Of a DNA stretch of 7,744 nt, positions 1-5,540 are shown one piece after another (position 1 is the stretch's first letter; each line of letters starts with the position of its first letter). A model generated the notes under the pieces. It worked only from the letters and a program-made list of their open reading frames with translations, had not been told where the DNA came from and made no database searches. The translations under genes and the position numbers were made by a program. Where the stretch lies: contig CAKONX010000055.1 in NCBI GenBank assembly GCA_934098345.1, positions 1-7,744 of the forward strand. The letters are read 5' to 3'. The DNA is from an uncultured Bacilli bacterium (lineage in GTDB: Bacteria; Bacillota_I; Bacilli_A; RF39; UBA660).

Positions 1-36
1 TCACCCGTAAATTACAGGTTACAATCCTCTAATTAG
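1..36 (+). CDS. C-terminal tail of an IS3-family transposase (OrfB), partial
   Basis: Frame 1 from the first base reads SPVNYRLQSSN followed by a TAG stop. The SPV-x-YR motif just before the stop is typical of the C-terminus of IS3-family OrfB transposases (DDE/rve integrase fold), which cut and join the ends of the element. Only 11 residues are inside the window, so the catalytic residues cannot be examined and it is unknown whether the gene is intact. Support comes from position: a terminal inverted repeat of IS150-group type starts 15 bases after the stop, exactly where an IS3-family element ends. The gene runs on the plus strand, convergent with valS. Confidence 0.82.
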   Translation, partial: SPVNYRLQSSN

Positions 37-51
37 AAACTATTAATAAAC

Positions 52-76
52 TGTCCAACTTTTGGGGTTCAGTTCA
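52..76 (+). repeat. Terminal inverted repeat (IRR) of the IS3-family element
   Basis: Read inward on the minus strand, this stretch begins TGAACTGAACCCC and continues AAAAGTTGGACA. I recognise this as the IS150-group type of terminal repeat, with the CCCC-AAAA-GTTGGACA core. It begins with TG on that strand, so the element ends with CA on the plus strand. The matching left repeat is outside the window. Confidence 0.78.
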
Positions 77-89
77 ATCCCAACTTATT

Positions 90-2606
90 TTATTTTTGTA
101 ATAATTCTAAATCACTTATTTCTTTTTCTAAAGTTTCCTTTTCTTTTTGTACTAAATTAGCAGGAGCCTTATTAACATAGTTTTCATTTGCAAGCAGTTT
201 TTTTCTTCTTTCAATTGAAGCTTTTAAATCATTTATTTGCTTTTCTTTTAATGCTTTTTCTTCTTCAGTAACAACTTTTTCATAATAAATAATTGCTTCA
301 ATATCACCATATTTTACATTATATGAGTTAATGTTAAGTTCTTCTTCTACCAAGTTATCTTCAATTTTTAACATTTTTAGAATTATGTCATCTTTATTAT
401 TTATTTTAACTTTAGCATCTTTACTTATTCCATTTTCAGCTTTTATATTACGGAAGGACTTAATGAATTCGATTTTTTGTTCAACTAAGTCTGCTTCATC
501 TTTAAATACAAAGTCTTTATTATATTCAGGATACTCACTTATCATTATAGATTCATTTTCTTTTATTGGTAACATATCATATATTTCTTCTGTTACAAAT
601 GGCATAAATGGATGTAACATTTTCATTACACTTGATAATACATAGCAAAGTGTTGATTTAGTACTAATATTATCAATATTAAATTTCGCAAATTCTATAT
701 AGTTACTACATAAGTCATTCCAAATAAAGTCTGAAGTTTCAGCACCCACAAGATTAAATTCATAGTTTTCCATATGTTTAGTAGTTGATTTTATTAATTT
801 TTGAAGACAAGTAAGAATCCATTTATCTTCTTTTGTTAATGCGCTAAAATCATATTCTTTTAAAGATTCAATATTCATTAATACAAAACGTGAAGCATTC
901 CAAATTTTATTTACATAGTTCCAAGTACTAGTCATCTTTGTTTCGTTAAAACGAAGATCAGTTCCTAAAGCACAGTCAGTTGTAAGATAGTATCTTAAAG
1001 CATCAGCTCCATATTTTTCTATCATATCCATTGGATCTATTCCGTTTCCTAAAGATTTTGACATTTTTCTTCCTTCTTTATCACGAATAAGTCCATGAAT
1101 TACACAATCTTTAAATGGTCTTTTACCAGTTAACTCTAAATATTGGAAAGTCATTCTATTTACCCAGAACGGAATGATATCATATCCAGTTACTAGGCAG
1201 TTATTTGGAAAATATTTTTGCATGTCTTCTGTATTTTCTGGCCAACCAAGTGTTGAAAATGGCCATAAAGCACTAGAGAACCAAGTATCAAGGACGTCAT
1301 TATCTTGTACCCAACCTTCTCCCTCTGGAGCAGTTTCTCCAACATAAACTTCATCGCCTTTATACCATGCTGGAATTCTGTGTCCCCACCAAAGTTGACG
1401 TGATATACACCAGTCATAAGTTATTTCCATCCAGTGATTCATTGTTTTTTCATATCTTTCAGGAACAAAATTTACTTTAGTATCTTTATTTTTTTGATTT
1501 TCAAGTACATGATCAGCAAGTGGACGCATACGTACAAACCATTGTTTAGAAAGATATGGTTCAACCATAACACCTGTACGTTCTGAATGACCTACTGAAT
1601 GTGTCATTGGTTCAATGCTTAAAAGAAGTCCCTGTTCTTTTAAATCTTTAAGTAAGTTTTCACGACATTCTTCACGAGTTTGTCCAACATATTTACCAGC
1701 AAATTCATTCATAGTTGCATCTTCGTTCATTACAACTATTCTTTCTAAGTTATGACGATTCCCTACTTCAAAATCATTTGGATCATGAGCAGGAGTAATT
1801 TTTACACAACCTGTTCCAAATTCTGGATCAGCATGTTCATCTCCAATTATTGGAATAGCTTTATTAACAATTGGAAGTATTACATTTTTACCAATTAAAT
1901 CTTTATATCTTTCATCACTCGGATTTACAGCTACAGCAGTATCACCAAATAAAGTTTCAGGTCTAGTTGTAGCAACATCTAAATAATCATTTGATCCTTC
2001 AATAATGTATTTTAAGTGATAAAATGCTCCTTCTACATCTTTATAAATAACTTCCTCATTAGATAAGGCTGTCTTAGCAACTGGATCCCAGTTTATTATT
2101 TTTTCTCCACGATAGATAAGCCCTTTATTATAATAATCAACAAAAACTTTAGTTACAGCCTTATTAAGCCCTTCATCTAAAGTAAATCTTTCTTTTGTGT
2201 AATCAACTGATAAGCCAAGTTTTCCCCATTGGTTTCTAATATTTCCACCATATTCGTGAGTCCAATCCCAACAAGCATTTAAGAAGTTTTCTCTTCCATA
2301 TTCGTATTTATTAATGCCTTGTTCTTTTAATCTTTTAACAACTTTAGCTTCAGTTGCAATTGCTGCATGATCCATACCTGGAAGCCATAAAGTATCATAT
2401 CCTTGCATTCTTTTAAAACGAATAATTACATCTTGAATAGCTGTATCATAAGCATGTCCAATATGTAATATACCTGTAACATTTGGTGGAGGTATAACTA
2501 TACAATATGGAGTTTTACCTTTTCCACATTTAAAATATCCTTTTTCTTTCCATTCATTATATTTGTTTTTTTCAACACTTAAGTGATCATATTTAGTATC
2601 TAACAT
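90..2606 (-). CDS. valS: Valyl-tRNA synthetase
   Basis: This cytoplasmic class I synthetase attaches valine to tRNA-Val and hydrolyses mischarged Thr-tRNA-Val. The 838 aa protein carries PPPNVTG followed by the HIGH signature at residues 48-51 and the KMSKS loop at 504-508. Between them lies the CP1 editing insertion (roughly 190-345) with TTRPET (203-208) and GTGCVKITPAHDPNDFE (255-271). DWCISRQLWWGHRIPAW (388-404) and DVLDTWFSSALWPFS (427-441) are ValRS-type blocks. The anticodon-binding domain follows, then a charged C-terminal coiled coil (about 770-838) that is characteristic of ValRS. It is somewhat shorter than the usual ~880 aa but looks complete at both ends. The ATG lies 4 nt after the TGA of the HD gene. 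Its weak ribosome binding site (AAGAGA) lies inside that gene, which suggests translational coupling. Expression should depend on the T-box leader ahead of the HD gene. No terminator is visible in the 13 bases left before the IS element. Confidence 0.98.
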   Translation of the reverse strand: MLDTKYDHLSVEKNKYNEWKEKGYFKCGKGKTPYCIVIPPPNVTGILHIGHAYDTAIQDVIIRFKRMQGYDTLWLPGMDHAAIATEAKVVKRLKEQGINKYEYGRENFLNACWDWTHEYGGNIRNQWGKLGLSVDYTKERFTLDEGLNKAVTKVFVDYYNKGLIYRGEKIINWDPVAKTALSNEEVIYKDVEGAFYHLKYIIEGSNDYLDVATTRPETLFGDTAVAVNPSDERYKDLIGKNVILPIVNKAIPIIGDEHADPEFGTGCVKITPAHDPNDFEVGNRHNLERIVVMNEDATMNEFAGKYVGQTREECRENLLKDLKEQGLLLSIEPMTHSVGHSERTGVMVEPYLSKQWFVRMRPLADHVLENQKNKDTKVNFVPERYEKTMNHWMEITYDWCISRQLWWGHRIPAWYKGDEVYVGETAPEGEGWVQDNDVLDTWFSSALWPFSTLGWPENTEDMQKYFPNNCLVTGYDIIPFWVNRMTFQYLELTGKRPFKDCVIHGLIRDKEGRKMSKSLGNGIDPMDMIEKYGADALRYYLTTDCALGTDLRFNETKMTSTWNYVNKIWNASRFVLMNIESLKEYDFSALTKEDKWILTCLQKLIKSTTKHMENYEFNLVGAETSDFIWNDLCSNYIEFAKFNIDNISTKSTLCYVLSSVMKMLHPFMPFVTEEIYDMLPIKENESIMISEYPEYNKDFVFKDEADLVEQKIEFIKSFRNIKAENGISKDAKVKINNKDDIILKMLKIEDNLVEEELNINSYNVKYGDIEAIIYYEKVVTEEEKALKEKQINDLKASIERRKKLLANENYVNKAPANLVQKEKETLEKEISDLELLQK

Positions 2607-2610
2607 AAAT

Positions 2611-3321
2611 TCATCTCTTTTCTATATTTTTATAAATAAAATTTTCTAATTTTTCCAATTCTTCAGATTTACCATAAGTACTAAGTAATTTAAACTTATT
2701 TTCAATTATTGATTTTTTCTTTAAATATTGAAATGAATAATCAAAATTTAAATCAAATATCCAATCTAGCATTCTTATAATATAATCTGTCTCAGTTTTA
2801 CAATATTCATTTCTACACATTTTTTTATTATAAACATCTTCAAGTAATTCGCTTTTTAAATAAACATTTTCAGGAACTTCATTACATTGAGTTTCCATGA
2901 TATCTAATTTATCGGCATCACGAACTATATTACAAAACATTTTAGTTTTTTCATCTGTTTCTTCTAATTTATATTTATTATGATATTTAGTTGCTAAAAG
3001 AACTATTGAAGCCTCTTTTTCATTATCTGTATATTTTTTTATTTCAGTTTCTAAGACTCGATAGCCTTCATCTCCATGATCAAAAGATTTTTTATCTTCA
3101 AAAGTATCATAATATTTTACTTGATTAAATCTTCCTATATCATGAAGAAGTCCTGCAAGAGATGCAATATGGATATCTTCCTCATTTAAATTTAAAGATA
3201 TAGCAATTTCCTCTGCTCTTTTCATCACCCGAAAACTATGATCATATTTGTTTTTTATCTTATCATTAGAAAAATCAAAACTTTTAACATAATCATCAAA
3301 GATTTTAATTTCTTTTTCCAT
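2611..3321 (-). CDS. HD-domain metal-dependent phosphohydrolase, first gene of the valS operon
   Basis: The 236 aa soluble protein has the HD-superfamily metal-site pattern: H28 (YDHSFRV), the H60-D61 doublet in LAGLLHDIGRF, H82 in DHGDEG, H114 in KYHNK, and D135 in RDADKLD. Members of this superfamily hydrolyse phosphate esters such as nucleotides, cyclic nucleotides or (p)ppGpp. The substrate here cannot be told from sequence, and it lacks the length and extra domains of RelA/SpoT proteins. I choose the ATG at 3321, preceded by a strong GGAGGTG, over an in-frame ATG at 3348, which lies inside the leader terminator hairpin and would add nine residues. It is the first gene after the valine T-box and is followed 4 nt later by valS, so it should be induced by valine limitation. 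A role linked to amino-acid stress or nucleotide turnover is inference only. Confidence 0.9.
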   Translation of the reverse strand: MEKEIKIFDDYVKSFDFSNDKIKNKYDHSFRVMKRAEEIAISLNLNEEDIHIASLAGLLHDIGRFNQVKYYDTFEDKKSFDHGDEGYRVLETEIKKYTDNEKEASIVLLATKYHNKYKLEETDEKTKMFCNIVRDADKLDIMETQCNEVPENVYLKSELLEDVYNKKMCRNEYCKTETDYIIRMLDWIFDLNFDYSFQYLKKKSIIENKFKLLSTYGKSEELEKLENFIYKNIEKR

Positions 3322-3324
3322 ATT

Positions 3325-3331
3325 CACCTCC
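3325..3331 (-). promoter_or_regulatory. Strong ribosome binding site that fixes the HD gene start
   Basis: GGAGGTG on the minus strand lies 3 nt ahead of the ATG at 3321 (5 nt counting from GGAGG). It falls downstream of the T-box terminator U-tract, so it is transcribed only when the terminator is bypassed. It favours the 3321 start over the 3348 one. Confidence 0.85.
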
Positions 3332-3338
3332 AAAACAT

Positions 3339-3366
3339 AAAAAAACACATCCTATAAGGACGTGTT
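3339..3366 (-). terminator. T-box-controlled rho-independent terminator
   Basis: On the minus strand AACACGTCC pairs with GGATGTGTT (9 bp including one G-U) around a TTATA loop, and is followed directly by a run of T's. It lies immediately after the T-box sequence and before the ribosome binding site of the HD gene, the standard position for a T-box attenuator. No other terminator exists between the membrane-protein gene upstream and this hairpin, so it may also end that gene's transcripts. Confidence 0.93.
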
Positions 3367-3551
3367 AACGTGGTACCACCTTAATTTGTAAAATTAATTA
3401 CCTCAAATATTTAACGCATATTATACGAAATAACTTACTTAAATTCAATTATTTAGCTCCCAAGCTACCTTCAATATATTTGTTTATTAGTTTACACCTA
3501 CCACTAACTCTCTTTAAAGCAATATATATTTACTCCTCTTGTTCGTTGCTT
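3339..3551 (-). promoter_or_regulatory. Valine T-box riboswitch leader
   Basis: This leader senses the ratio of charged to uncharged tRNA-Val and controls transcription into the HD gene and valS. In minus-strand order, Stem I starts near 3550 with AGC, CAAG and the AGTA loop-E motif. An apical hairpin carries the conserved GGTG (GNUG) in its loop. The descending strand reads GAA-G-GTA-G, then CTTG and GAGCT, which pair back to the start. The specifier triplet is therefore GTA (3466-3468), a valine codon followed by a purine. A small hairpin (CGTAT/ATGCG) corresponds to Stem III. The T-box proper, AATTAAGGTGGTACCACG (about 3369-3386), offers UGGU to the tRNA ACCA end, which fits the A discriminator of tRNA-Val. 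The terminator follows. The Stem II and IIA/B elements are not evident. Confidence 0.93.
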
Positions 3552-3557
3552 TTCATT

Positions 3558-3586
3558 ATTATAAATCATTAGTATTTGATTTTCAA
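3558..3586 (-). promoter_or_regulatory. Sigma-A-type promoter of the T-box/HD/valS operon
   Basis: On the minus strand TTGAAA (3581-3586) and TATAAT (3558-3563) are separated by exactly 17 nt. Predicted transcription starts near 3551, at the foot of T-box Stem I. The -35 box begins only 2 nt beyond the TAG stop of the membrane-protein gene. Confidence 0.85.
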
Positions 3587-3588
3587 GG

Positions 3589-4866
3589 CTATTTATTTAC
3601 CATTTTCATATTTGAATATCTTTTTTTCATAAAATCATTATCTGCGTATTTATCACATAGCCTTTCTACATAGTTTTGTGCTTCTATTCCGTTAAGTCTA
3701 CTTTTATATCTTTTCATTGCAACCTCAGATACACCTAAATCTAAAAGTAAAAATACAAATAAGAATACTGCTAATGGTTTAAATATTTTCTTTGGTATTT
3801 TATTAATTTCTTTTATTAAAAATGATATGACATAGCGAACAACTACAATAGTTGCAAATCCCCAGAAAAAACAAAATAGTAAGTTAATTCTTCCATTTAA
3901 ATTAAATGGTATTTTTGAATAATCCCAAAAAATGGTTCCATATACCACTTCAGTATAAACACTACAGAAATATTCATATGCTCCACCAAGAATTGTACCT
4001 AATATAAACAATGTAAAATTACTTTTGTTTTTAAATCTATAAAATAATAAGGTTATTAAAACTATCGCAAAACCCCATACAAATGAGAACTGACCAAATA
4101 TTATTGAAGATCTACTCATCCACCTATGCATTGAAAATCTGCAATAAATGATTTCTATTAATGCTCCTAAAAATGCACATATAATGAATAAGTAAAATAC
4201 ATGAGTTAAAGATATACCATCAGGTAAAGAAACATGCTTTAAATTTTTTTTACTAAATGTTGGATAAGCTTTATCAAGTCTGTTTTTAACGGATGCATAT
4301 ATCCAATCCATAAATGAAGCTGTATGTGTTTTTATTTTATTTTTTCTTATTTTTTTTAAAGTAATAAAAGATGTCAATAAATCTACTAAAAAAAGTCCCA
4401 TAAGTGTATATAAAATTATTCCTGCGATATAAACATTAAAATCTTTAAATATTGTTAATAAGAGTGGATTTATAAACCTTATTAAAATAGTTCCAAATAA
4501 TCCCCATAATAAAGAATAATTTAAACAAATATACCCATCAACATTATATTTTTTATTTGAATAATCCCACCAAACTTGCTTATTACACGAAGAAAGTATT
4601 TTGCCAGCTATATATTGTATAATTGTACTATAAAGAATTGATGATAAAAAAACTAAAAACGTATTGTCTATGTCATCTAAAGTCAAACTTAAAACCACAG
4701 CAATCAAGCCATATAACGTACAAAATGGACCATTTGTAATACCTCTATTAACAAACTTTTTCTCTTTAAACAAAAGAAACAAGACTTCTCCTAGCCATCC
4801 AATAAAGGAATAAAATAAAAAAATAAACAAAATCCATAATAATAATTCAAACTTCATATTAATCAC
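3589..4866 (-). CDS. Polytopic membrane protein with two tandem CmpB-like (PF06541-type) domains
   Basis: The 425 aa integral membrane protein resembles the family labelled 'putative ABC-transporter type IV, CmpB'. The transport role implied by that name is not established, and no ATPase gene lies nearby. Two copies of one unit are visible. Copy A covers about residues 18-133, with FIGWLGEV at 21-28, WWDYSNKKYNVDGYICL at 99-115 and WG at 121-122. Copy B covers about 229-345, with FLGALIEI, FWDYSKIPFNLNGRINL (313-329) and WG at 335-336. A last helix (about 363-380) is followed by a charged tail with spaced R, G, Y and the NM near the end, typical of the family in Gram-positive bacteria. The start is either GTG at 4866 or ATG at 4857 (422 aa). 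No clear ribosome binding site precedes either, and the promoter puts the transcript start almost on the GTG. The function of this protein is unknown. Confidence 0.85.
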   Translation of the reverse strand: MINMKFELLLWILFIFLFYSFIGWLGEVLFLLFKEKKFVNRGITNGPFCTLYGLIAVVLSLTLDDIDNTFLVFLSSILYSTIIQYIAGKILSSCNKQVWWDYSNKKYNVDGYICLNYSLLWGLFGTILIRFINPLLLTIFKDFNVYIAGIILYTLMGLFLVDLLTSFITLKKIRKNKIKTHTASFMDWIYASVKNRLDKAYPTFSKKNLKHVSLPDGISLTHVFYLFIICAFLGALIEIIYCRFSMHRWMSRSSIIFGQFSFVWGFAIVLITLLFYRFKNKSNFTLFILGTILGGAYEYFCSVYTEVVYGTIFWDYSKIPFNLNGRINLLFCFFWGFATIVVVRYVISFLIKEINKIPKKIFKPLAVFLFVFLLLDLGVSEVAMKRYKSRLNGIEAQNYVERLCDKYADNDFMKKRYSNMKMVNK

Positions 4867-4872
4867 GCAATT

Positions 4873-4882
4873 ATTGTATCAT
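4873..4882 (-). promoter_or_regulatory. Extended -10 promoter of the CmpB-like gene
   Basis: The minus strand reads TATGATACAAT, that is TGA directly before TACAAT (4873-4878), which makes an extended -10 element. A good -35 is missing: TCGTTT lies at the right spacing but matches poorly. Transcription would start about 7 nt downstream, near 4866, at the GTG start codon. It follows directly after the terminator of the preceding operon, which supports an independent transcription unit. Confidence 0.55.
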
Positions 4883-4889
4883 AGTTTAA

Positions 4890-4925
4890 TAAATAAAACG
4901 AGGAAAACTATTTTGTGTTTTCCTC
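4890..4925 (-). terminator. Rho-independent terminator of the LTA-synthase operon
   Basis: On the minus strand GAGGAAAAC (4917-4925) pairs perfectly over 9 bp with GTTTTCCTC (4900-4908) around an 8-nt loop, followed by GTTTTATTTATT. The 5' arm encodes the last residues of the 210 aa protein, and its TAG stop (4908-4910) spans the loop/3'-arm junction. The U-tract is interrupted but T-rich. Confidence 0.85.
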
Positions 4926-5540
4926 TACTACATATAAATGATTATCTTTATTGATAATAATTATTTCTGCAGTCTTATCATACCCAAGGTCTTTTTCATA
5001 ATCCCAAGTAACTTTTATTTTATAACCGTTATATGTGATGTTTTCATCATTAACTTTATAAGTAGTTTCATTAATTGAATCAACACTTACACTACTAACT
5101 ACTGGAAGTTCTTGTTTTCTTTTATTTTTAGAATTATCTTCAACATATTTATAAAGAGTATCAGTTACATTAGTAATATAATTATCTTTTGCTCCTTCAT
5201 AAATAAATTCTAATCCCCCAACATCATATTTATTAACTTTATTATTTATTGTATACAAATCAATAATATATAATTTTGCTATACTTTTAGCATATTCTTG
5301 ATAATCAATATTTTCACTTTCTAAATTAGCTTTTAACATTTCAAATTCAGTTTTATATAAAGCTGTATCATTATCAGTTAAAGTTATACCATATCCATTA
5401 ATCTCAGTTATATTTGTTTCATTACTTGTCTCATCTTTTTTTGCTTCTTTTTTAAAAAATATATTATATGCTAAATATCCAAGTATAGAAAATAGTATAA
5501 CTAAAGATATTGTAATTATCCAAATTTTATTTTTTTTCAT
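4908..5540 (-). CDS. Single-pass membrane-anchored extracellular protein of unknown function
   Basis: I do not recognise this 210 aa protein. It begins with a short basic stretch (MKKNK) and one hydrophobic segment at about residues 7-28, then KKEAKKDE. This fits an N-in membrane anchor or uncleaved signal with the remaining ~180 residues outside the cell. No lipobox cysteine is present. The outer part is rich in N, K, D and E, with a helical stretch (about 58-100) and a beta-rich end (VSVDSI, NGYKIKVTWDY, TAEIIIINKDNHLYVV) that looks like a small alpha+beta domain, possibly NTF2-like. That fold is a guess. The ATG overlaps the last 14 nt of the LTA-synthase-family gene, with GAGGGG 10 nt upstream inside that gene, so the two are co-transcribed and probably translationally coupled. 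An accessory role in lipoteichoic acid synthesis is inferred only from this pairing. Confidence 0.85.
   Translation of the reverse strand: MKKNKIWIITISLVILFSILGYLAYNIFFKKEAKKDETSNETNITEINGYGITLTDNDTALYKTEFEMLKANLESENIDYQEYAKSIAKLYIIDLYTINNKVNKYDVGGLEFIYEGAKDNYITNVTDTLYKYVEDNSKNKRKQELPVVSSVSVDSINETTYKVNDENITYNGYKIKVTWDYEKDLGYDKTAEIIIINKDNHLYVVEENTK

Larger units (their letters stand above)
1..76 (+). mobile_element. Right end of an IS3-family (IS150-like) insertion sequence
   Basis: This is the 3' end of an element that extends leftwards out of the window. It holds the transposase tail (1-36), a 15-base spacer and a right terminal repeat ending in the CA-3' dinucleotide usual for the family at about 75-76. 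The exact outer boundary rests on that CA, and the 3-4 bases that follow (ATC or ATCC) would be the target duplication. The copy lies 13 bases beyond the stop codon of valS, in convergent orientation. The left end cannot be seen, so completeness is unknown. Confidence 0.8.

Noticed and set aside
331..645. Open frame of 104 codons on the plus strand
   Set aside because: It lies wholly antisense to the valS C-terminal region, has Ser/Ile/Leu-rich composition expected from reversed AT-rich coding DNA, and lacks a convincing start site.
1193..1417. Open frame of 74 codons on the minus strand in another frame of valS
   Set aside because: It is a shadow frame inside the highly conserved ValRS catalytic region and has no independent support.
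3322..3348. Longer start for the HD protein (ATG at 3348, nine extra residues)
   Set aside because: This ATG lies in the 3' arm of the T-box terminator hairpin with no ribosome binding site, while the ATG at 3321 has GGAGGTG just upstream.
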